DNA of 64,000 bases from Bacillus sp. es.036 (lineage in GTDB: Bacteria > Bacillota > Bacilli > Bacillales > Guptibacillaceae), in the NCBI RefSeq assembly GCF_002563635.1, contig NZ_PDIZ01000001.1, positions 2,480,001 through 2,544,000 of the forward strand, written 5' to 3'. Below, piece by piece: positions 37,156 to 44,437 of the stretch. The position numbers and the translations under genes are program-made. Below the pieces are notes generated by a model. That model searched no databases and was not told where the DNA came from. It saw only the letters and a program-made list of their open reading frames with translations. Positions within the stretch are counted from its first letter, which is position 1, and the number at the start of each line of letters is the position of its first letter.

Positions 37156-37187
37156 AAAGCATGAAGCAAATTAGCTTTATGCTTTTT
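37156..37187 (+). terminator. Terminator of the M4 protease gene
   Basis: AAAGCATGAAGC / GCTTTATGCTTT stem (one wobble) followed by TTC, 17 nt after the stop. Confidence 0.75.
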
Positions 37188-37339
37188 CTCATTCTTTACT
37201 CATATTTCCGGCTATCGGTTTCAATTCCCCACTTTTACGCAATAGCTTTATTTCACACGAAACACACTAGCCTTTCACCGCATTAAAATGCTATAATAAT
37301 AATATTTTAAATATTAAAACAAAGGAAGGCGTTTTAGTC

Positions 37340-38494
37340 ATGAGGTACGGGTTTGCTAAAAGAGTACAGCATCTTCAATCATCAGCGGTACGAGATATAC
37401 TAAAAATCACGAATAAAGGAGATGTTATTTCGTTTGCAGGGGGATTACCGGATGACGAACTGTTCCCTGTAGAAGCCGTACAAAATGCGTTCACAAAGAC
37501 ATTTGATTCTGGTGGAAAAGCATTTCAATACGACGCCACAGAGGGGTATGCCCCACTTCGTGAAGTGCTTGTGGATCGTATGGGTAAGAAAGGAATTGCT
37601 TCAAGCGTAGAAGACATTATGCTTACTACCGGCTCTCAACAAGCAATCGATTTATTTGCACGGGTCATGTTCAATCCCGGTGACATCGTTCTTACTGAAA
37701 ACCCTACCTACCTAGCAGCTGTTCAGGTGTTTCAGTCCTATGAAGTAAAGATTATTCCGGTTAAAACAGATGAGCACGGGATGGTCCCTGAGGATCTAGA
37801 TTATAAAATGAAAAAGTACAAGCCAAAGTGTGTGTACGTTGTCCCTACCTTCTCTAATCCAATGGGAAAAGTATGGTCGTTAGAAAGACGACAGCATTTA
37901 TTAGAAACGGCCATTCGAAAGAAAGTCATTATTTTTGAAGATGATCCTTATGGTGAGATCAAATTTGATAGCAACCAAACGTATACACCAATCTCAGCGT
38001 TAGACGATGGATCGCACACCGTCTATACGAGTACCTTTTCGAAAACGGTGGTGGCGCAGGCAAAGCAAGCGGCCGATTTGCATTCAAACTCTCTAGCCCA
38101 TCATGCGCTCTATCACCTTTGTACCGACTTTGATTTAAACGGTCATATCCAAAACTTAAGACGCACCTATTATGATCGCATGAAAGTAATGAAGCGTTTG
38201 CTTGATCAAGCGGAGCTACCTGGTCTTTCTTATACGGTTCCTAAAGGTGGGATGTTCTTTTGGGTAGAATTACCGGAAGATATTGATACGACCCTTTTAT
38301 TAAATACAGCTGTAAAAAAAGGCGCTGCCTACGTTCCTGGCGCACCTTTTTATGTAGCAGACGCAAAGCAAAATACAATGCGATTGAATTTCACCCATTC
38401 AACTCAGGATAAAATTGAGAAAGGGATGGAGATTTTGGTTGAGGTGTTTCAAGAGGCAGCCTCTATGGAACACGAATATCAAAAGACCAACTAA
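37340..38494 (+). CDS. PLP-dependent class I/II aminotransferase with an apparent internal deletion
   Basis: 384 residues. It resembles the 2-aminoadipate/aromatic aminotransferase group: VISFAGGLPDDELFP, FQYDATEGYAPLREVL, TTGSQQAIDLFARV, NPTYLAAVQVF, VVPTFSNPMG, EDDPYGEIKF and the PLP lysine in STFSKTVV (K235). In relatives the lysine is followed by about 20 residues containing PGxRxGW and the stretch to the next helix. Here the sequence jumps from SKTVV straight to AQAKQAADLHSNSLAHH. About 18 codons are missing in frame, including the Arg that binds the PLP phosphate. The enzyme may be inactive. The start is ATG 37340 with AAGGAAGG upstream. Confidence 0.85.
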   Translation: MRYGFAKRVQHLQSSAVRDILKITNKGDVISFAGGLPDDELFPVEAVQNAFTKTFDSGGKAFQYDATEGYAPLREVLVDRMGKKGIASSVEDIMLTTGSQQAIDLFARVMFNPGDIVLTENPTYLAAVQVFQSYEVKIIPVKTDEHGMVPEDLDYKMKKYKPKCVYVVPTFSNPMGKVWSLERRQHLLETAIRKKVIIFEDDPYGEIKFDSNQTYTPISALDDGSHTVYTSTFSKTVVAQAKQAADLHSNSLAHHALYHLCTDFDLNGHIQNLRRTYYDRMKVMKRLLDQAELPGLSYTVPKGGMFFWVELPEDIDTTLLLNTAVKKGAAYVPGAPFYVADAKQNTMRLNFTHSTQDKIEKGMEILVEVFQEAASMEHEYQKTN

Positions 38495-38590
38495 AAAAGA
38501 GCCGCTAGGTAGTGTTCCCTCCCGTTTGGAGTGCAAGTGATTGTACAGCCAGTTAAAATAGGGAAATATCGAAACATCTAATCAAAAAAA

Positions 38591-38617
38591 GAACCAAGAG
38601 AATGATTCTCCTGGTTC
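38591..38617 (-). terminator. Terminator of the VOC protein gene
   Basis: GAACCAAGAGAAT / GATTCTCCTGGTTC stem with wobbles, followed on the minus strand by TTTTTTTGAT. Confidence 0.8.
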
Positions 38618-38627
38618 ACAGAATGAT

Positions 38628-39122
38628 TTAGTAAGCTCCATCAGAATAAGTCAGCTCATAGCTATGAGAATAGATCTCGAAAATGTTACCAAACGGATCT
38701 TCTACATAAACCATGCGATATGGTTTTTCGCCAGGATAGTATTCACGGATTGGCATACGCTGTTTCCCACCGTGCTGTACGATTTTTTCAACCATTCCTT
38801 CGACATCAGGATCCTGAATACAGAAATGGAAAATGCCTGTCTTCCAGTATTCGAAGTTGTTTTCTGGCTTTTCATTTTCTGGAAACTCAAACATTTCAAC
38901 ACCAATTTTATCTCCAGTTGAAAGGTGAGCAATTCGGAACGTATCCCAGTCATCTCCAAAGACGTCACGGCACATTTGACCGATTGCTGAATCATCATTT
39001 TGTACATCAGATGGCTCCATCAAAATATACCAGCCGAATACTTCTTTATAAAATTTAATCGCCTCTTCAAGGTTTGGGACAGATAGTCCAATATGAGAAA
39101 AACTTCGTGGATATGGTAACAT
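38628..39122 (-). CDS. VOC family (glyoxalase-like) protein
   Basis: 164 residues. Two beta-alpha-beta-beta-beta halves typical of the vicinal oxygen chelate fold: FSHIGLSVPNLEEAIKFYKEVFGW (metal His near residue 10) and GIFHFCIQDPDVEGMVEKI, ending YRMVYVEDPFGNIFEIYSHSYE (metal Glu in FEIY). The substrate is unknown; family members include glyoxalases, dioxygenases and resistance proteins. It is divergent from an HxlR regulator 136 bp away, so likely controlled by it. Confidence 0.85.
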   Translation of the reverse strand: MLPYPRSFSHIGLSVPNLEEAIKFYKEVFGWYILMEPSDVQNDDSAIGQMCRDVFGDDWDTFRIAHLSTGDKIGVEMFEFPENEKPENNFEYWKTGIFHFCIQDPDVEGMVEKIVQHGGKQRMPIREYYPGEKPYRMVYVEDPFGNIFEIYSHSYELTYSDGAY

Positions 39123-39209
39123 AGTTTTGTACTCCTCCTTAGTGATGGTTATGATTATGTTCTGTTAACACACGTTTATTATACTGAGAACAAAAACATC
39201 ACGTAAGAA

Positions 39210-39225
39210 CGCACTTTTTTGTGCG
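39210..39225. promoter_or_regulatory. Inverted repeat in the VOC/HxlR intergenic region
   Basis: CGCAC-TTTTTT-GTGCG in the 136-bp divergent intergenic region; a possible operator for the HxlR regulator, otherwise a small hairpin. The assignment is inferred from location. Confidence 0.35.
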
Positions 39226-39258
39226 ATACTAACCAAAAGGTAAGAAAGGAGTCGATCC

Positions 39259-39591
39259 ATGATGACTTCTCCAGTCGATCAAAACGGAAAGTTAAAATGC
39301 TCGATTGAATATACGTTAAAGAAAATCGGTGGCAAATGGAAAACGGTCATCTTGTGGCACCTCTGTGTTGACGGCAGTTTTCGCTACAATGAATTACGCC
39401 AGTTGCTACCAGGCGTCACACACAAAGTGATGAGTCAGCAGTTAAAAGAATTAGAAGAAGAGGGCTTCATCGATCGCAAACAAGAAAATACCGTTCCTCC
39501 AAAAGTGGAATATTCCATAACGGAAAAAGGGAAAACGTTAATGCCAATTTTAGAGCAGATGCATTTGTGGGGGACAGAAAATCAAAAATAA
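39259..39591 (+). CDS. HxlR-family winged-helix regulator
   Basis: 110 residues. Hallmarks: CSIEYTLKKIGGKWKTVILW (about 14-33), FRYNELRQLLPGVTHKVMSQQLKELEEEGFI and VPPKVEYSITEKGKTL. A cysteine at the start of the first helix (KLKCSIEY) is in the place of the redox-active Cys of YodB/HypR-type sensors, so it may sense quinones or other electrophiles. AAAGGAG is 8 nt before ATG 39259. It is divergent from the VOC gene, which is the likely target together with itself. Between them an inverted repeat CGCAC-N6-GTGCG lies at 39210-39225. Confidence 0.9.
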   Translation: MMTSPVDQNGKLKCSIEYTLKKIGGKWKTVILWHLCVDGSFRYNELRQLLPGVTHKVMSQQLKELEEEGFIDRKQENTVPPKVEYSITEKGKTLMPILEQMHLWGTENQK

Positions 39592-39638
39592 TAAGTGCCT
39601 CGTCCTCCTAGTTAGCAAGGAGTGACAGGCACCTTTTT
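39592..39638. terminator. Terminator between the HxlR gene and rpiA
   Basis: A long imperfect stem: AGTGCCT ... GTCCTCCT pairs with AGGAGTGAC ... AGGCAC, followed by CTTTTTC. It contains the phrase TGACAGGCAC, which also occurs near 20539. Confidence 0.75.
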
Positions 39639-39650
39639 CATTTAGGATCG

Positions 39651-40322
39651 TTAATCTTTTTTTGAAATCTCGTGAATTCCTCCTTCACTAGCCACTAATG
39701 CTTTTGACACTACCGTCGTAAAGAGCGACACATCAAGTACACCAGGTATTTCTTTCAGTTTTGTTTCAAGTTGCACAGCATTTTGCCCCTTCTCAAACCA
39801 CACATCAATTAAAAAATTTCCATAGTCGGTAACGGTATAGCCATCCTTCGCAGAACTTGAACGCACTTCTGCCTTTCCACCTAACACGGCCACTTTTTTT
39901 CGCACAATTGCTAGAGAATCTTGCAAAATCTCCAACACGACTGGATGCCTATAAGTTAACTCTGGCACAACTTTCGAATCATCAACAAGTAATATATATT
40001 CTTTTGCCATATGAGCAATAAGTTTTTCCTGCGTATGAATGCCTCCTCCGCTCTTCAGTGCATGTAAATTCTCATCAACCTCATCACACCCATCAAATGC
40101 AACCTCTACTTCCTCAACGGTGCTTATTGGGAGCACTTCCAGTCCCTGATTTACGCATAGATGCTTCGTTTTGAGAGATGGCGTTACGACTTTTACATTT
40201 AACTTTTCTTCCTTAATAAAGTCAATTAAATATCCAATTGTGCTTCCACCACCAAGACCGATAATGGTTTCATCTGTTATGTATGCTAGCGCTGCTTTGG
40301 CACATGTTTGTTTAACATTCAT
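39651..40322 (-). CDS. rpiA: Ribose-5-phosphate isomerase A
   Basis: 223 residues. Interconverts ribose 5-phosphate and ribulose 5-phosphate in the pentose phosphate pathway. Family motifs: TIIGLGGGSTIGYLI (phosphate loop), VAFDGCDEVDENLHALKSGGG (catalytic Asp pair and the KGGGG-like loop, here KSGGG), EKLIAHMAKEYILLVDDSK and DYGNFLIDVWF. One difference from the usual DGADEVD is Cys for Ala. The start is ATG 40322. It stands alone. Confidence 0.92.
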   Translation of the reverse strand: MNVKQTCAKAALAYITDETIIGLGGGSTIGYLIDFIKEEKLNVKVVTPSLKTKHLCVNQGLEVLPISTVEEVEVAFDGCDEVDENLHALKSGGGIHTQEKLIAHMAKEYILLVDDSKVVPELTYRHPVVLEILQDSLAIVRKKVAVLGGKAEVRSSSAKDGYTVTDYGNFLIDVWFEKGQNAVQLETKLKEIPGVLDVSLFTTVVSKALVASEGGIHEISKKD

Positions 40323-40430
40323 TTTGACACCTTACCTTTTTTCAGAGTTTAACTTTTTGTAAGAAAGTTAGCTTTGGTTGGTTTTATTGTACCAAATGAG
40401 AAGTGAAAAAATTGAGAAGTACTCGTCATA

Positions 40431-40449
40431 ATCTACCTTTTAGGTAGAT
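40431..40449. promoter_or_regulatory. Palindrome upstream of the COX1-like gene
   Basis: ATCTACC-TTTTA-GGTAGAT, a 7-bp perfect inverted repeat 41 bp before the start of the small membrane protein gene, consistent with an operator in its promoter. The binding protein is unknown. Confidence 0.4.
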
Positions 40450-40489
40450 ATACTTAAACGGGCTATCAAACATGTAGAGGAGGGATTCA

Positions 40490-40906
40490 ATGAAAATGGG
40501 CGTATGGTTTCTTAAATTGGCAGCTCTTTATTTCCTAATTGGAGTGAGTATGGGGTTAGTGATGGAGATGATCGAGGATCACAGTTTGGCAGGCGCTCAC
40601 GCTCATATTAACTTATTAGGTTGGGTTTCAATGGGCTTGTTCGGTTTTATCTATATTCTATTCCCCAAAGCTAGTGAAACACTTTTAGCAAAACTTCATT
40701 TCTGGCTTTATAATGTATCACTCCCCTTATTTATGCTTGGGCTATCTTTCTTCCTTGCAGGCAATACATCCCTAACCGTTTTGCTCATGATCTTTCCTAA
40801 CCTCCTTGTCTTAAGTGTCATCCTGTTCGTTATAAACATGTTTTTAAATTTGGAAGCAGAAGACATGACTCACTTAATTAAAAAAAATGAAAACTCGTCA
40901 CTCTAA
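40490..40906 (+). CDS. Small COX1-like (cytochrome c oxidase subunit I-related) membrane protein
   Basis: 138 residues with four hydrophobic helices. The stretch GAHAHINLLGWVSMGLFGFIY (about 33-53) resembles the heme-ligand helix of heme-copper oxidase subunit I and NnrS-type proteins (HxHxxLLGW). The protein is far too short for an oxidase (about four of twelve helices). It could be a heme-binding membrane protein related to NO or oxygen responses. AGGAGG lies 10 nt upstream of ATG 40490. Confidence 0.7.
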   Translation: MKMGVWFLKLAALYFLIGVSMGLVMEMIEDHSLAGAHAHINLLGWVSMGLFGFIYILFPKASETLLAKLHFWLYNVSLPLFMLGLSFFLAGNTSLTVLLMIFPNLLVLSVILFVINMFLNLEAEDMTHLIKKNENSSL

Positions 40907-40932
40907 TTCTATTAAGGCGTTTTAGAGAAAGC

Positions 40933-40978
40933 ATAGGTAAAGGCCGAGTTTCCAATTAGAAACTCGGCCTTTACCTAT
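40933..40978. terminator. Long perfect hairpin between convergent genes
   Basis: A 20-bp perfect stem (40933-40952 with 40959-40978) with loop CAATTA, between the COX1-like gene and the end of the GH32 gene. There is no strong U run on the plus strand. It probably acts as a bidirectional terminator. Confidence 0.75.
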
Positions 40979-41022
40979 AACGTATATACTTTCAAAGTCT
41001 CTCTCCTATTTCCGAATACAAG

Positions 41023-42522
41023 TTATTGATTAGACCAAACCGACTTCAATCGATTTATCTCCATCGAATGAATAAAACCTTCACCGCTACTGTATAACTC
41101 CAGACCATTACGATCCTCTTTCGGAAACACCAAATTTGTAAGGACCGTTTCCCCACCATCCCCAAAAATTTCAATGGAAGAGCGATCAATTAATACGGTC
41201 AACCGCAAACGTTTATGAAGAGATTCCATTTTCACTGTCTGTTTACACGCGAAAGAGGAATGAAAAGAACAATCTCCAGATCGACTTCGATCAAAGGTTA
41301 GTATTTCTGTTCCTGGATCATATTCGATGATCGTCTCTTCTTTATCAGATTTTAAGACCTTTAAGCCCACTACTTCTGATGAACCAGGATCAAGATCAAT
41401 GGTTATTGCAAGGGTGTTTCCACGAATACCAGCTAGCACATTTTCTCCTGATTGTATTTTTTGTTCTTTGAACAGGGCTAAAGGCTCTTTAATATTATTA
41501 AGTTCTGTAACAGGAAGTTGGGTAAGTTTGACACCAGCAGAGGTGGATTTCAGGAAGAGTTCTCTTGGAATTGTCATCGCGCTTCGCCAACCTTCTGTAG
41601 GCGTTTCATTCGCATAGCGCCAGTTACTCATCCATCCAATTAAAATCCTTCTCCCATCATGATCTGGTAAGTCTGACCACGTTACACCTGCATAATTATC
41701 TCTTCCGTGATCAAGCCAGCACACATGATCTGGATGATGATCGTTTCGAAACGTTTCGCCATCAAATTCACCAATAAAATATTGTGTTTTTGAACCGCTC
41801 TCAACATCTGGATGGTCTCCAAGGCTAACGATTAAAATCCACTTTTGTTTGGATGGGTCGTGATCAACTGGTAGTTTAAATAAATCAGGGCACTCCCATA
41901 CCCCCTGATGCGACCCTTCTTTCTCTCCAAACGTGCTCGCAAACTCCCAGTCGATTAAATTTAATGACGTGTAAATACTAATTGATTGCCCCGAAGCGAT
42001 GACCATGACCCAGCGATTTGTTTCTTTGTGCCAGAAAACTTTAGGATCTCGAAAATCTAGAATTCGAGGTTCTGAAAGGACCGGATTCCCTTTATAAAAT
42101 GTCCAGCTCCTCCCATTATCGCTGCTGTAAGCTAGACTCTGCCGTTGCCTTGGTCTCTCGGATCCAGGGTATGTATCCGCATGAGTGAAGATTGCTACGA
42201 GACCACTTTGCCCATTAAAGAAACCAGTTGTATCATCCCAGTCGACAACCGCACTTCCTGAGAAAATAGCCCCGTTTTGATCGGGCTTTAACGCAATAGG
42301 GAGGTGCTCCCAGTGAATGAAATCTTTACTCACCGCGTGTCCCCAATGCATCGGTCCCCACACGCTACTATAAGGATGGTATTGATAGAATAAATGATAT
42401 TCTCCGTTAAAATAAACCATCCCATTTGGGTCGTTCATCCAATTTGATTCCGGAGTGAAATGAAACTGAGGTCTATGCTTCTCTGAATAGTTGCTTCGAG
42501 GAATCACTTGTTCAACATCCAA
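41023..42522 (-). CDS. Cytoplasmic GH32 beta-fructosidase (sucrose/levan-oligosaccharide hydrolase)
   Basis: 499 residues, no signal peptide. Five-bladed beta-propeller plus C-terminal beta-sandwich. Complete GH32 catalytic triad: nucleophile D31 in WMNDPNG (28-34), D159 in FRDPK and acid/base E210 in WECPD. The second half has TEGWRSAMTIPRELFL and the sandwich ending FGDGGETVLTNLVFP. It likely hydrolyses fructose from imported fructo-oligosaccharides or sucrose. The start is TTG 42522 with GGGTG 7 nt upstream. Third gene of the lacI-yesL-GH32 operon, so induced by the same sugar. Confidence 0.92.
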   Translation of the reverse strand: MDVEQVIPRSNYSEKHRPQFHFTPESNWMNDPNGMVYFNGEYHLFYQYHPYSSVWGPMHWGHAVSKDFIHWEHLPIALKPDQNGAIFSGSAVVDWDDTTGFFNGQSGLVAIFTHADTYPGSERPRQRQSLAYSSDNGRSWTFYKGNPVLSEPRILDFRDPKVFWHKETNRWVMVIASGQSISIYTSLNLIDWEFASTFGEKEGSHQGVWECPDLFKLPVDHDPSKQKWILIVSLGDHPDVESGSKTQYFIGEFDGETFRNDHHPDHVCWLDHGRDNYAGVTWSDLPDHDGRRILIGWMSNWRYANETPTEGWRSAMTIPRELFLKSTSAGVKLTQLPVTELNNIKEPLALFKEQKIQSGENVLAGIRGNTLAITIDLDPGSSEVVGLKVLKSDKEETIIEYDPGTEILTFDRSRSGDCSFHSSFACKQTVKMESLHKRLRLTVLIDRSSIEIFGDGGETVLTNLVFPKEDRNGLELYSSGEGFIHSMEINRLKSVWSNQ

Positions 42523-42564
42523 TATTCAGCACCCTTTCCGTCAACAAAGTTTTTAACGAAACCA

Positions 42565-43161
42565 TTAATTGATTTGTAGTTTACTAATTGCCTTCAGGAA
42601 CCAATAACTAATAAAGTAAGCTAGAATACTTGTAATAAAAAACAGTCCTGCTGGATTATCTAACAAGAAATAGACTGTCCCGATGGTGACAACACCAATG
42701 ATCATCGTTGAATACGGGCTTGCTACAACAAGAAAAAATGAATTTCTCACCAGTTCGTGCCACTTTGCTTTTACATGAACCATCATCGGAAATACGTATA
42801 TGGTTATCAGAATAAAAATGATGCTTAGTAAAACACTCACAATAAAAATCACCATTTCAACCACTGAGCCAGTTAGAGATACGATTTGGAAATTAAGGTA
42901 TAAAGAAAGTCCAACTAAACTCCAAATAAGGGATAAACCAAAGCTTTGTTTGAAATTCTCCTTAAATAACTTAAAGAATGTAATGAATACACCCGCTTCT
43001 CCTTTTTGAAGTTGCCACGTTCTAACAACACCGAACATAGCCGCTGTTGAAGGGAAAATCGTGATGATTGGAACGCACATAATCGCCCATATGAAACTGA
43101 GAAAGAGGAAATCCACTGCTTTTTCTAGAAAAGAAAATACCTTGTATTTATGATCTCCCAA
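42565..43161 (-). CDS. YesL family (DUF624) membrane protein
   Basis: 198 residues with five transmembrane helices: KAVDFLFLSFIWAIMCVPI, SFGLSLIWSLVGLSLYLNF and further hydrophobic segments. The N-terminal part with PSTAAMFGVVRTW is typical of YesL. This family is found next to carbohydrate ABC transporter operons in Bacillus and Paenibacillus. Function unproven. The start is uncertain: TTG 43161 follows GGGAGGAG at 6 nt, while TTG 43185 (206 aa) follows AGGAG at 9 nt. It sits between lacI and the GH32 gene. Confidence 0.8.
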   Translation of the reverse strand: MGDHKYKVFSFLEKAVDFLFLSFIWAIMCVPIITIFPSTAAMFGVVRTWQLQKGEAGVFITFFKLFKENFKQSFGLSLIWSLVGLSLYLNFQIVSLTGSVVEMVIFIVSVLLSIIFILITIYVFPMMVHVKAKWHELVRNSFFLVVASPYSTMIIGVVTIGTVYFLLDNPAGLFFITSILAYFISYWFLKAISKLQIN

Positions 43162-43197
43162 CTCACTCTCCTCCCGTCGTATCAATCTACTGTTCTC

Positions 43198-44223
43198 CTA
43201 ACATGAACTTCGTATTTCTAAGCTGGATGGCAAGCTCACACAGGAAGATTCTTTCTGCGGATTTTCTAAACGAGCGAGCAACAATTCTGCTGCTCTTTCG
43301 CCTATCTCATGAATTGGCTGTTTAATAATGGTTAAAGGTGGATTGGTTGCTTCAGTCCATTCGTAGTTATCATAGCCAATGACAGCCATCTGTTCTGGTA
43401 CTTGAATCTTGCTTTTATTTAACGTTACGACTGCTCCTAATGTTAGAATGTTGTTCCCAATCATAACCGCCGTGCATTTAGACTGCTCAAGTAGTAACGC
43501 CATGGCATTTTTGCCAGCTTCCAATGAGGCTTCATCAATCACAATCATTGATTCATCAACCTGGAGATTGTTTTCTAATAACGCATGCTTATATCCTCTA
43601 AGCCGTTCATCACTTGTCGTTAGGCCAAGTGGACCTGATATATATCCGATTTTTTGATATCCCTTCTCAATAAAGTGATTCATCGCCTCATACGTGCCTT
43701 TGAAGTTATCGACAAGCACACAGTCACAATCAATCCCCTCTGGCTTTCGATCAATGAATACAATGGGTAACTGATCTTCAAATTCTTTTAAATAGCTATG
43801 ATCCCCGTAAGTTGGAGCCATAATTAACCCATCGATCATTTGATTTTTAAACATATTGATTTGTTGAATCTCATTTTCAATTTCTTCATTTGAATTACTT
43901 AGAATTAACTGATAGCCAATTTCCTTAAGCTTTTTCTCAATGCTGTGAGCAATTGACATAAAGAAAAAACCCGAGGTATCCATTTCTTTAGCAGGAATGA
44001 TCAAACCGATCGTTTTTGAACTGCTGCTTCTAAGACTTCTAGCTACGAAGTTCGGACTGTAGTTAAGATCCCGCATAGCCTGATAGACCTTTTTCTTCGT
44101 ATTTTCAGAAACATACCTCGTTCCGTTAATCACGTGAGAAACGGTGGCCGTTGAGACACCTGCTTTTTGAGCGACATCTTTCATTTTTGAACGCATATTG
44201 CTTCCATCTTTAACGGTGCCCAT
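43198..44223 (-). CDS. LacI-family transcriptional regulator of the fructan locus
   Basis: 341 residues. N-terminal LacI helix-turn-helix (MKDVAQKAGVSTATVSHVINGTRYVSENTK) and hinge (NFVARSLRSSSSKTIGLIIP), then a periplasmic-binding-protein-like effector domain ending IKQPIHEIGERAAELLLARL. The start is ATG 44223 with AGGTGA 8 nt upstream. It is the first gene of an operon with yesL and the GH32 gene. The promoter at 44361-44389 has two LacI-type operators downstream, and identical motifs occur at the ABC transporter promoter, so it probably controls both units and itself. The inducer is probably a fructan breakdown product. Confidence 0.88.
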   Translation of the reverse strand: MGTVKDGSNMRSKMKDVAQKAGVSTATVSHVINGTRYVSENTKKKVYQAMRDLNYSPNFVARSLRSSSSKTIGLIIPAKEMDTSGFFFMSIAHSIEKKLKEIGYQLILSNSNEEIENEIQQINMFKNQMIDGLIMAPTYGDHSYLKEFEDQLPIVFIDRKPEGIDCDCVLVDNFKGTYEAMNHFIEKGYQKIGYISGPLGLTTSDERLRGYKHALLENNLQVDESMIVIDEASLEAGKNAMALLLEQSKCTAVMIGNNILTLGAVVTLNKSKIQVPEQMAVIGYDNYEWTEATNPPLTIIKQPIHEIGERAAELLLARLENPQKESSCVSLPSSLEIRSSC

Positions 44224-44281
44224 ATCTTTTTCACCTACTTATCAAATTACTCGCTCCTTTAAAGCTGCTAATCACATAACG

Positions 44282-44295
44282 CGTAATCGATTACG
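44282..44295. promoter_or_regulatory. LacI-type operator O2 at the lacI promoter
   Basis: CGTAATCGATTACG, a perfect 14-bp palindrome between the promoter and the lacI start, about 60 bp downstream of the predicted transcription start. Confidence 0.7.
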
Positions 44296-44311
44296 TTACT
44301 TTTTATAAAAG

Positions 44312-44330
44312 AAGCTCTTAAAAAGAGCTT
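44312..44330 (-). terminator. Hairpin between the two operators, possible terminator of the giant GH32 gene
   Basis: AAGCTCTT-AAA-AAGAGCTT stem followed on the minus strand by CTTTTATAAAAAG. It lies 108 nt past the stop of the giant gene and inside the lacI leader. It may be a terminator for the upstream operon or a leader hairpin. Confidence 0.45.
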
Positions 44331-44332
44331 AA

Positions 44333-44345
44333 GTAAACGATTACG
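44333..44345. promoter_or_regulatory. LacI-type operator O1 at the lacI promoter
   Basis: GTAAACGATTACG at about +10 of the predicted transcript of lacI. It matches TAATCGTTTACG found upstream of the ABC transporter operon, read on the other strand. Confidence 0.7.
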
Positions 44346-44360
44346 TATACTATAGCATTA

Positions 44361-44389
44361 ATTATAGTTATTAAAGTAAGCGCTGTCAA
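44361..44389 (-). promoter_or_regulatory. Sigma-A promoter of the lacI operon with overlapping cre-like site
   Basis: TTGACA (44389-44384), exactly 17 nt, TATAAT (44366-44361): both hexamers perfect. The stretch 44374-44388 matches the cre consensus WTGNAANCGNWNNCW at all but one position on either strand and covers the -35 box. Confidence 0.75.
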
Positions 44390-44437
44390 TTAACTTTTTA
44401 TATTATATAAAAAGAGTATATTTCTACAAGAAACAGC

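Noticed and set aside
38702-39058. Frames of 101 and 112 codons overlapping the VOC gene
   Set aside because: Both lie within the VOC gene in other frames and have no independent signals.
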